A stretch of DNA of 64,000 nucleotides from positions 1-64,000 of the forward strand of contig DAIJ01000010.1 of assembly GCA_002498725.1 (NCBI GenBank), given 5' to 3'. Numbering within the stretch: the first letter of the stretch is position 1; every line of letters starts with the position of its first letter. Source of the stretch: Euryarchaeota archaeon UBA23 (lineage in GTDB: Archaea; Thermoplasmatota; Poseidoniia; Poseidoniales; Thalassarchaeaceae). The notes under the pieces were generated by a model. It searched no databases and was not told where the DNA came from. It saw nothing but the letters and a program-made list of their open reading frames with translations. This document shows, piece by piece, positions 17,601 to 24,780 of the stretch. Made by a program: the position numbers and the translations under genes.

Positions 17601-19787
17601 GATTCATTCGCCTTTTATGACCCCTCAACTCTTGAAGGGCAAACAGAATGGGCCCTGCCATTTGGATGGGGAATATCGTTCCCAACAAGTCTCTCGTTAG
17701 ACCCCAGCCAATCTGTAACTAGAAATCTCCAGGTAAGCGTACCAACGTCACAAGAACCCGGCACATTCGTAATTTATCTGAAGGGATGGTCAACAGGCGA
17801 ACCAGTATTGTCTATTGATAGAGGAACATTTGACGTACTTGAGTTATGGGTAAATGTTTCAATTAGGAGCTCCGGAAATATCGTTTTCAATCTTGGTGAT
17901 ACGACTCAGTATGTGCTACCCGGTGAGTGTTCAGAATTCGACATAGAAGTTACAAAATATTTCACACCAGGTCATCTAATTTTCACTACACCAGGGGGTC
18001 CCGAAGAGAGGCCACCAGAAATTTCGGAATCAACATGGAGATATGATCATTGGACCATAGATCTTGAATTTTCAGATGGCATTACTAATTCAGGAGACGA
18101 CAGCGATCCAAGATATTGGCCGGTCGAAGATCCCAAAACAGTAACTACAATCATGTGCGCCCCATACAATGCGACGGCTGGTTTAGGCCAATCTGTAAAT
18201 GTTAGAGCGCACTTAGAAGGGGCTCCTCGTGTGAGGGACTCCGTTGTTCTCGTAACTAATGTAGTGCAGGTATACGACTTAGAGGCCACAGTTCCGCAGA
18301 ACATTCTTCAACTACGTCCCGGAGAGAATTTTGAATTACAAACTTCGATAGAAAATACCGGAAATGGTGCAGATCGATTTGATATTTCAGTCAATTCAAT
18401 CATAGATAGTGAGGGTAATTCAGATGTATGGGACATAGATATACCTAGGGTATTATTTGAAGAACTCAATCGTGATGAAACACAGGAAATCATAATTCAT
18501 GTTAATGTTCCAGAGAAAACCTTCGCAGGAGATTATACAGTCAAACTAGATGTTCTGAGTGAGGAGCCTTATGAGGGAACTAGGCTAAGAGATAGCATAG
18601 TACTCCAAATCGAAGTAGTTGAATTCCATGATATGAGAATTGAACTAGATCCTTCTGTCGAGTCAAGAATAAAGACAACAGCACCTGGAAGAGTCGTGAG
18701 ATATACTCTAAATGTTACAAACTTTGGAAATGTAGATGACCAACCAACTCTCCACAATCATACTCAAGATAGTCAAGGATGGGATTCCAACCCTGGTATG
18801 AATTCAATGTCTGGTTGGTCTGTTGATTTTGCAATACTTGAAGGGTTTGATACGGAATATCCAATTGAGAGACCTTGTATTGCACTTCTAGTAGGAGAAA
18901 CACCAGAACCAAATCAATGTTTCAAAACAGCAGCAGGCACTTCACCAAATACAGTCACACTGCCAGTTATGCAGGCATATAGTACAATTCAAGTAGTTGC
19001 AATCATTACTATAGACCCTGGAGCTGCTCTCACAGATCGAGAACTTGGTATCAAGGTTCTATCTTCATTTGGATCTTCTGAGATGGATGGAGATTATGAT
19101 GAAACTCCGATTTGGGATGACTCGTGTACATTAGATGCGAATTCAGATGGCCTACCAGACAATTACCATCCAAATTGTGATACTAATGAACAAATATTAG
19201 AATTAAGACTTCGAGCACCAGACTTGGTTATTGTGAGTGTTGACGTTGATGATTCAAGAGCATCCGTTGGAGATATGCTTTCTGTTAGCGTTCAGATTCG
19301 CAATGATGGAAATATTCACGCAACGGATGTGAATATTGTATTGTGTATAGATCAATCAGTAAAATCAATTGAAAGAAATGGCTGCCATGAAGAAAATATT
19401 GCTTATAGACAACTTGTCGAGGCTGTAATGCCAGAAGGCCCTGGAGGAGACGATAACCCTCCATCAATAACCCTGCTTTACATTGTAGAGGCCGGTAGCC
19501 ATGATGTCGTGGTAGTGTTAGATCCTGAAAATATGATTGTAGAATCGGATGAAGGTAATAATGCACAGAAGGTTTCCAAGCAGTTGGGTTCTAATTATGG
19601 AATCCTTGATGTTGGAGTAGAGGTAATTGCACAGTGGTCAGTTCCAGCCATAATTATCGCTGCAACTTTTGCCTTGATGGGAGTAGCAGGAGTTGTAATG
19701 TATGGCCGCCGAATAGAGGCATTGGATCGGTATGCAGAGAAGAGTAGCCTTATGGCTAATCTAGATGATGACAACCAAGTATTTTGA
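14697..19787 (+). CDS. large secreted membrane-anchored protein: seven propeller repeats, inserted von Willebrand A domain, CARDB-like domains
   Basis: About 1696 residues. N-terminal signal/anchor (ITMVLIMLVSLFAAVE). Seven repeats of the form D..(G/N)NVH(V/I)xW, with the Trp at residues 68, 118, 181, 244, 615, 700 and 782, suggest a seven-bladed propeller. Between repeats 4 and 5 sits a von Willebrand A-like domain (about 251-575) with an intact MIDAS DTSGS at 259-263 and a later strand THIVIPISDEG. Then come several NEW3/CARDB-like immunoglobulin domains with VTNTGN-type motifs, a CARDB copy ending VESDEGNNAQ, one membrane helix (VPAIIIAATFALMGVAGVVM) and a short tail. The ATG at 14697 sits just before the signal; the frame opens 69 bases earlier. 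Probably adhesion or polymer binding outside the cell. Confidence 0.85.
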   Translation: METVKARNSITMVLIMLVSLFAAVEISTPTEGSEIVLTEAIQVVNGGNANDRMVAMDADSMGNVHFVWSRNTHHLYYKMLDARGDTLIDETQISDPGTHRAWHPDIAVDSNDNVHVVWTDQTGQWSIMYTLIDPSQDDQDGTSALDNVLSIVGDKVIASETQNRDWPAIAVDSQNNPHIVWEDAYEVLEKFYQQPQIYYTMLDIDIPGRVAIDAIEDTLLTPIIGHKGHPDVAVDADDFVQVVWDDTRGGKVEMVVPIDTSGSMNTEWADMCVVFYGGNFASGGAFPGLKPMLEDANMTVFETLYALSGNWPAAATSGYCAAAYNTGGSGSQGPRSTHLGQNPQDTSGGIRYLTEVVYNDGAINLPADGGYYSEFWGPATTWACLSWRDGQGGMGNNANPPTQLDHRWNPNATHIVIPISDEGPYGGDPAGDPEDTQSINEAHDSCVNADIVPVPLLAAAFSSPSNEVGSHMQDLAQCPNGIVSIGSRTCPGTTLRNTHAGGQMYFFPTSSSTASDLQLMVEALVYLATNNSREIFLSVLDPYSLLDRPPSYWTLGQSGTRVIDGEYVEDIGPSTDQLGRGHLVVVNDTRITLQDAFSLHPSIAVDTSGNTHIAWMDGRAYGFDIDVNYEIYYSRLRLRGTMEWDGVAEGLPSYGIKQITDSVISPVEGVDGLDSDRPFGANSHMPEILTDSFDNVHISWLDNGNETQGETIMYVRLNNTNDQYPNGFPLNSLAQGIIDDWEYHEVSAWESDKLGPNSPFAPDLGQPPAFANDLGSGVHVAWSDTNRCNDQNNQGQYTICYVHILTGLVDVSLADTETYYHTIEPGQQTTYNMTISNPTPGPAELVADTFTVTMSGVPNNWTATLFFATNHTPIFDSTPVFLRGGDVLQVYMRVRAPTIYQANQDELAAITVTAVSGKDPAITDERLTLTLMDVVHGINLDTSHFQVDVEQGQSAIFSITVTNTGNVYDSFAFYDPSTLEGQTEWALPFGWGISFPTSLSLDPSQSVTRNLQVSVPTSQEPGTFVIYLKGWSTGEPVLSIDRGTFDVLELWVNVSIRSSGNIVFNLGDTTQYVLPGECSEFDIEVTKYFTPGHLIFTTPGGPEERPPEISESTWRYDHWTIDLEFSDGITNSGDDSDPRYWPVEDPKTVTTIMCAPYNATAGLGQSVNVRAHLEGAPRVRDSVVLVTNVVQVYDLEATVPQNILQLRPGENFELQTSIENTGNGADRFDISVNSIIDSEGNSDVWDIDIPRVLFEELNRDETQEIIIHVNVPEKTFAGDYTVKLDVLSEEPYEGTRLRDSIVLQIEVVEFHDMRIELDPSVESRIKTTAPGRVVRYTLNVTNFGNVDDQPTLHNHTQDSQGWDSNPGMNSMSGWSVDFAILEGFDTEYPIERPCIALLVGETPEPNQCFKTAAGTSPNTVTLPVMQAYSTIQVVAIITIDPGAALTDRELGIKVLSSFGSSEMDGDYDETPIWDDSCTLDANSDGLPDNYHPNCDTNEQILELRLRAPDLVIVSVDVDDSRASVGDMLSVSVQIRNDGNIHATDVNIVLCIDQSVKSIERNGCHEENIAYRQLVEAVMPEGPGGDDNPPSITLLYIVEAGSHDVVVVLDPENMIVESDEGNNAQKVSKQLGSNYGILDVGVEVIAQWSVPAIIIAATFALMGVAGVVMYGRRIEALDRYAEKSSLMANLDDDNQVF

Positions 19788-20525
19788 TCACTTGGCCAAC
19801 CACCATGGCAGAGGGGTTCCTTCTCTTGCGGCAACTAAGTTGCCACTATGATTTGCGAAGTCTCTTAGTAGCCGTTCTCGCAACCCATCCATCATGTGTT
19901 CTGCGTGCATGGACTGGATACGAAGACCCTGACTAAAGAGATCTAGATCAAGAGGCCTTCTTGGTTGGTTCAGCATTGCATGAGCCAATTGCCTTTCTTC
20001 ATATGATTCAGAAGAATCATCTATTTCCGGTGCAACTTTTTGCATCACTTGTTGATGTAGAGCAATAATTGCATCCCGCTGCTCATCTATTCTTTCTAAT
20101 GCAAAATCCATTTCAGAAAGCATACTCATAGCTTCAACCATCGGTAACTTTCTCCTAGTTCCGATCTTCTCAACTACATTGCTAAGATCTCTAGGTAATC
20201 TAGAAGATAGGCGCATAGCTCCTCCACTGGGCATTTTCCTATATTCGGCACGGAATAGGTTAGGCCCCAGATCAAGATGTAATGAGAAAGACTGGTTTAC
20301 AGTGTACATCTTCTTAGGCGGTCCACCCTTTTCAGAAGGTACTTTTTGTGAATCTACAAATCCTGCACCTTCGAGAACTCGAAGGTGTTTTACTACTGCT
20401 TGCTGACTAATGTCTAATAATTCTGCCAATTGTAGCGGATAGTGAGGTTCCTTAACCAAGCGCTTCAAGATTTGCCTTCTTGCATTATTCTCAAGAATGT
20501 CAAGTGCCTCATCAAAGCCCACCAC
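19788..20525 (-). CDS. ArsR-type winged-helix transcription regulator
   Basis: A DNA-binding regulator of 245 residues. The N-terminal 75 residues form the winged helix (LDILENNARRQILKRLV, then LLDISQQAVVKHLRVLE as the recognition region and a basic-glycine wing before KKMYTV). The remainder is a long helical region with charged repeats, possibly for dimerisation or ligand sensing. It has no metal-binding cysteine pairs, so it is not a metal sensor of the classic type. It converges tail-to-tail with the large propeller protein (stop codons abut) and is upstream on the same strand of nothing close. Target genes unknown. Confidence 0.82.
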   Translation of the reverse strand: MVGFDEALDILENNARRQILKRLVKEPHYPLQLAELLDISQQAVVKHLRVLEGAGFVDSQKVPSEKGGPPKKMYTVNQSFSLHLDLGPNLFRAEYRKMPSGGAMRLSSRLPRDLSNVVEKIGTRRKLPMVEAMSMLSEMDFALERIDEQRDAIIALHQQVMQKVAPEIDDSSESYEERQLAHAMLNQPRRPLDLDLFSQGLRIQSMHAEHMMDGLRERLLRDFANHSGNLVAAREGTPLPWWLAK

Positions 20526-20604
20526 GACTATCCAACCTGAAGTTGTGTACTGGAGGGTAGATAAAAACCCAATTACTCATCATTTCTGAAAAGTTGTACC
20601 AAAT

Positions 20605-21378
20605 TCAACCTTCATCCCATTCTTTCCATTCACTCTCAGATGTAGGATTAATTTCATTTTTCACTTCAGGTTCTAGAATTTCTTTTTCCAAATTTTTATT
20701 CACGAAAGGATCGGCTACAGCACCAATCTTCTCCTCATCATTTAGTTTATGGTAAGTGCGATAAAGCTCGTCAGTACTCATTATATCGTCGGACACTACT
20801 ATTCCAGTAACTTTCTCTTCAGTAATCCTTTGAAACCTCAGAGACAAGATTGCAAGAATTATCGCCATAACCCCTGAAATCAATCCAAAGCAACAGGTAG
20901 AGAACAACAGCAAAACGGTTGGAATTGTCAACATTTTCAATTGCATAGAACTTTCATCAACTAACCAGAGAGTATCATCTCCATCATTATGGAGTACATA
21001 ACTTCCTGAATCATACAGAAAATATATTTTCACCGGCCTATATAATGGCCCCTCTCCATCTATTGGCCTATCGCCAAACCAATTAGACGACAGACTCTCT
21101 TCCATTTCTTCACCTTCAGAATCAATTAGTCTCACCAAAGATTCAGTATCTTCTCCTTCAACTATAATTCTTAGAGCCACATAATATCGCCCTTCAATTA
21201 GATCTACAGAAAGCGACTCACCCGCCTCTACTTCAGCAACATTTTCTTTTTCAGGATCTTGCAAAGGCTCAATTTGGTCCATTGCAGGTCCAAACGAAGC
21301 AATTGCCACCAATAATAGTACAAATGAACCTGCAGAAGTCCATTTAGCCGCCCGACGCCAGTCTGCACCCACACTCAT
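20605..21378 (-). CDS. two-helix membrane protein with extracytoplasmic beta domain
   Basis: Unrecognised 257-residue protein. An N-terminal membrane helix (SFVLLLVAIASFGPAM) is followed by about 110 residues of probable beta-sandwich (VEAGESLSVDLIEGRYYVAL, SGSYVLHNDGDDTLWLVDE) resembling exported pre-peptidase-like domains. A second hydrophobic segment (TIPTVLLLFSTCCFGLISGV and on) returns to the cytoplasm, where an acidic tail of 65 residues follows. It lies 33 bases after the Top6A stop on the same strand, so it may be transcribed with top6BA by read-through, with no obvious functional link. Confidence 0.6.
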   Translation of the reverse strand: MSVGADWRRAAKWTSAGSFVLLLVAIASFGPAMDQIEPLQDPEKENVAEVEAGESLSVDLIEGRYYVALRIIVEGEDTESLVRLIDSEGEEMEESLSSNWFGDRPIDGEGPLYRPVKIYFLYDSGSYVLHNDGDDTLWLVDESSMQLKMLTIPTVLLLFSTCCFGLISGVMAIILAILSLRFQRITEEKVTGIVVSDDIMSTDELYRTYHKLNDEEKIGAVADPFVNKNLEKEILEPEVKNEINPTSESEWKEWDEG

Positions 21379-21411
21379 CTCAAGGCCCTTTCACATTTGA
21401 TGCTTGGCCGC

Positions 21412-22518
21412 TCACAGTCGAGTGAAACCAAGTTCTCTTAATTTCTCAGGCAGGTACGTATCAGTTACGAAATCAAGTCCGTACTTTGCTAGTGACTGCT
21501 GCTCAGCTTTCTTCCCAATTTCAAGCATTAAGTTAATCTCATCTTGCCATTCAGAATCAGAAAATCGAGGATCTGATAATTCTGCTTTAAGTGCTTGAAT
21601 ATCTTTACTACTCAAATCATCTGATGGCAAATCATATGCTTCTATATCTCCAGATCTTATACCCAAATATACAGCACTTGGGGTTGCTAAGTATTCAGAA
21701 ATATGTGCGGTCTTAATCGCCCCATATGCAATAGATGCATAAATTCGATATGACCAAGGATCGCCATCAAGGAAAACTAAAACAGGAAGATTCCACTCCT
21801 CATTCATTCTCTTAATTATTCTCCGGGTCGATCTAGCAGGTTGTCCTTTTAGGTGTATCAAAGCACACTTAGCATCTTCATCAAATCCATTCTCCACTAA
21901 TCGATCAAACATACCTCCTGTCTCTATTGCCATTATGAATTCAATATCATGATCAACAAGTCGTAATTTTTCTGCCTCGACATTGTAAGGCACACCATAA
22001 CCAGAATCACCTACGTCATCACGGCAATTTATTCTCATCCATTCTCCTTTTCGATTACGCTCTTCAAAAGTAATATTACCAATTATCCGGGCTCCATCTT
22101 CTTCAGGTCTAAGTTTGAAATCCTCGCGCATACATTTTGTTATAATCTCAAGATCTTCAGCCAAGTTATTACTTTCATTTTGAGAACCGAACTTACCATG
22201 ACCCCATCCTTCTGAAATATAGTACATTTCTCTTAGTGTAGAAGACTTACCTGCATCAATCATCTCTTCGATAAATTCAGTCACATGAAGTGCACGTAAT
22301 AATTGCCTTGCGGAACCAAGAGATGTAGCATCTCGAGTAGATTTTTTCTTCCCATATTTGTAAACACCTAATTTTCTATCAAAGGCTATATTCTGTTTGG
22401 TTCTTACGGGGAGAGTCATCCGGGGAGGTTCTCCCTTTGTCATACGATTATGCATTTCAGATGCAATATCATGTAGTGCATCAATCACTTCTTCTTTAGT
22501 AAAACCATTTGCACTCAT
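21412..22518 (-). CDS. top6A: DNA topoisomerase VI subunit A
   Basis: The DNA-cutting subunit of topoisomerase VI, homologous to Spo11; it makes a transient double-strand break through an active-site tyrosine. Seen: winged-helix region ending TLREMYYISEGWG with the catalytic Tyr among Y99/Y100, and the Toprim fold with Glu in FIMAIETGGMFDRL and the metal pair in FLDGDPWSY. 368 residues, normal length. The ATG overlaps the top6B stop by 4 bases (ATGA), so translation is coupled and the 1:1 heterotetramer is expected. Confidence 0.97.
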   Translation of the reverse strand: MSANGFTKEEVIDALHDIASEMHNRMTKGEPPRMTLPVRTKQNIAFDRKLGVYKYGKKKSTRDATSLGSARQLLRALHVTEFIEEMIDAGKSSTLREMYYISEGWGHGKFGSQNESNNLAEDLEIITKCMREDFKLRPEEDGARIIGNITFEERNRKGEWMRINCRDDVGDSGYGVPYNVEAEKLRLVDHDIEFIMAIETGGMFDRLVENGFDEDAKCALIHLKGQPARSTRRIIKRMNEEWNLPVLVFLDGDPWSYRIYASIAYGAIKTAHISEYLATPSAVYLGIRSGDIEAYDLPSDDLSSKDIQALKAELSDPRFSDSEWQDEINLMLEIGKKAEQQSLAKYGLDFVTDTYLPEKLRELGFTRL

Positions 22519-24629
22519 TCACTACCACCTTCCATGCCGAACCAATCGGTATTCGGAGCCGGCTCAAAGATTTCTTTTTCAGGCACATCGATAATTTCAG
22601 AAGATGTGGAAGGTTCTCTATGTATTTCTTCTACAGATTCCGAAATTCTTTCAGCCAAATGTTCTATTGATGAGCCAGTAGATTCAGAATGTTCTGCTTC
22701 AGCCGCAGCAAGTGCATCCATTTTCCTCATTTCGTCTAGAAGTTTTTCATCTATCCTAGTCGCACCAATAATTTCTCCATTTCCTCTGAAAAATATGTCA
22801 GCCTCTGTCCAGTCACCCTTTGAAAGGCCAGAAACAGAAAATCGAATTTCTGCAGATTGACCCGGGTCTAAAGTATCAAGACGCCAATTCCAAAGTCCGG
22901 TAGTTTCCTTTCTCCCTCCTCTTGGATTATCTGTAATAAAAATACCATCTGCTTCAGGCCATTTAGCTAAAATCGTATATGCACGAGCACGAGCCGTATA
23001 ATTGTAAATTGTAATAGAACAGACAGTGGTCTTATTTTCTTTATTCCAACTTATTTCATCTTCAAGAAAAACAGCATTCATAATTTTTGTTATCACAGGA
23101 GATAAATCTGGTTCTTCTCTTCCAAGAAGTTGAGAAGTCTTCTTCGATATTTCTGGTAAAATTATGTTTATTAGGTCAAATTTTTCTTGAGCCTTTTTAC
23201 GCTGAGAACTCTTTTTTAGATGGTTTCTTAGCCCCCTGCCAACTTCCAACATAGCCTTTCTTATTTCTTCATACACCTCTTCGTTATCGGCCACTGCTTC
23301 TTTTGCCTCACTTGTGAACTGGACATTAGTGGATGCGAGATGAATTAGAACTGCTGCTGGGCCTTTTGGTAATCCCTTACCTCCGGGATGATCTAGCCCA
23401 TATTGTTTCCAATTAACCGATTCGAGAGCCTTAGTCAACAGACAACCTCCTTGTTGGTACATTAATGGCACTCTATTCGCAAATCGTAAAACTTCAATTG
23501 GTCCATCAGCCTGTAAATCTCCGCCAAAAACTAGACCCACTTCTATTTGGAAAGGATTTCCCTGTGACACAGTTGGCAATCTAGTAACTGTAGAAGCAAA
23601 TCGAGAATCAATTGCTTTTGAAAGTCCCTTCTTAATCAACATCTCCTCAATCGGAGATAAACAATCTGTCGGTGGAGCTAATAGTTTCACCATTTGAAAA
23701 GCGGTAATAATTGATTGCGCCTCATCAGTTTTGACTCTGGCAGGAGTTCTACTTTCTTCCAATCCTGAAGTAATTAGAATCTCCCTGGCAGCCCTCTGGC
23801 TAACTCCAGAAAAGTTGTGTCTTAGGAATGAGGTTAGTTTACGTTCATCTGCTTCTTTGAGCATACGCTGCAGTTGACCAAGTTGTATTCCATGAGGGTG
23901 TGGTTTTATTTCTTTAACAACTCTAGGTAATCTATCAGTGGTCCTAATCCAATTCCCTTGTTCTATAATTTCTCCTTCTTTATCTCTCACAATCAGTTTG
24001 ATTGTTGCATGAGGATTAACTATACTAGTCATCCGAAGATATTGATGAACAGAACGCCTTCCCCGTTGATACTTTGCCTTCATCACAGTTCTAATTTTTA
24101 ATCCATGATTTATTTCTTCACCATTCTCAAACCAGGTATCTCTACGTTCACCAGATTTAGTTGCCTTATTTTTTCTTGTATCCAACCCAAGATCAACATA
24201 AACGGCCGTTGAATCAGATTCGATTTTTGAAACAACACTTGTTTTCGATCCTGTTGTAAGTTGACTGTACATAACAACTCCCGTTATTCCAATACCTTGC
24301 TGACCTCTTGTTTGACGTATTGCGTGAAACCGAGATCCCAATAGGAATTTTCCAAATACATTTTCAATAGAGTCTCGAGGTATACCGGGGCCATTATCCT
24401 GACAAATTAATTCAAGACTATCACCAGCGACCCTATTTATTTCCACTTTTATTTCGGGTAATATCCGAGTTTCTTCGCAAGCATCTAATGAATTATCAAC
24501 CGCTTCTTTAACCGCAGTAATTATAGCTCTTTGTGGAGTATCAAAGCCCAGAAAATGCTTATTTTTTTCGAAGAATTCACTTATTGAAATCTGTTTTTGT
24601 TTACTTGCAATTTTCTCTGCATCTACCAT
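22515..24629 (-). CDS. top6B: DNA topoisomerase VI subunit B
   Basis: The ATPase subunit of topoisomerase VI. GHKL ATPase motifs in order: DNSLDACEE (N box), CQDNGPGIP (G1), and TRGQQGIGITGV (lid/G2). A helix-two-turn-helix region and the transducer domain follow, then a beta-sandwich C-terminal domain (TVCSITIYNYTARARAY) as in the methanogen-type enzyme, and an acidic, Ser/Glu-rich tail of 60 residues. 704 residues. The start ATG is preceded by GGAGGA. The upstream leader holds two possible hairpins. It is first in the top6B-top6A unit. Confidence 0.97.
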   Translation of the reverse strand: MVDAEKIASKQKQISISEFFEKNKHFLGFDTPQRAIITAVKEAVDNSLDACEETRILPEIKVEINRVAGDSLELICQDNGPGIPRDSIENVFGKFLLGSRFHAIRQTRGQQGIGITGVVMYSQLTTGSKTSVVSKIESDSTAVYVDLGLDTRKNKATKSGERRDTWFENGEEINHGLKIRTVMKAKYQRGRRSVHQYLRMTSIVNPHATIKLIVRDKEGEIIEQGNWIRTTDRLPRVVKEIKPHPHGIQLGQLQRMLKEADERKLTSFLRHNFSGVSQRAAREILITSGLEESRTPARVKTDEAQSIITAFQMVKLLAPPTDCLSPIEEMLIKKGLSKAIDSRFASTVTRLPTVSQGNPFQIEVGLVFGGDLQADGPIEVLRFANRVPLMYQQGGCLLTKALESVNWKQYGLDHPGGKGLPKGPAAVLIHLASTNVQFTSEAKEAVADNEEVYEEIRKAMLEVGRGLRNHLKKSSQRKKAQEKFDLINIILPEISKKTSQLLGREEPDLSPVITKIMNAVFLEDEISWNKENKTTVCSITIYNYTARARAYTILAKWPEADGIFITDNPRGGRKETTGLWNWRLDTLDPGQSAEIRFSVSGLSKGDWTEADIFFRGNGEIIGATRIDEKLLDEMRKMDALAAAEAEHSESTGSSIEHLAERISESVEEIHREPSTSSEIIDVPEKEIFEPAPNTDWFGMEGGSE

Positions 24630-24644
24630 TGCTAAATCCTCCTC

Positions 24645-24666
24645 TCAGGTCCTCCCGAAGTCCTGA
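24645..24666 (-). promoter_or_regulatory. hairpin in the top6B leader, close to the start
   Basis: The minus strand reads TCAGG...CCTGA at the ends of a 22-base element, five pairs, one A-A mismatch, three inner pairs and a CGGG loop. It sits just upstream of the GGAGGA ribosome site of top6B. Structure is read by eye and its role is inference. Confidence 0.35.
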
Positions 24667-24669
24667 TGA

Positions 24670-24702
24670 CTCGGGGCCTGCTTGTGGATGAGGTAGCCCG
24701 AG
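24670..24702 (-). promoter_or_regulatory. GC-rich hairpin in the aconitase-top6B gap
   Basis: CTCGGGC on the minus strand pairs with GCCCCGAG about 18 bases later, with one bulged base. It stands 79 bases after the aconitase-family stop codon and 41 bases before the top6B start. It may be a terminator-like or processing structure; no long T run follows it. Confidence 0.35.
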
Positions 24703-24780
24703 AGTAGAAGACACTTAACCATGTATGAAAGATAACAACAAGTTGGTGTGGATTCCTCTACTTTACTTAGTGACCACATT

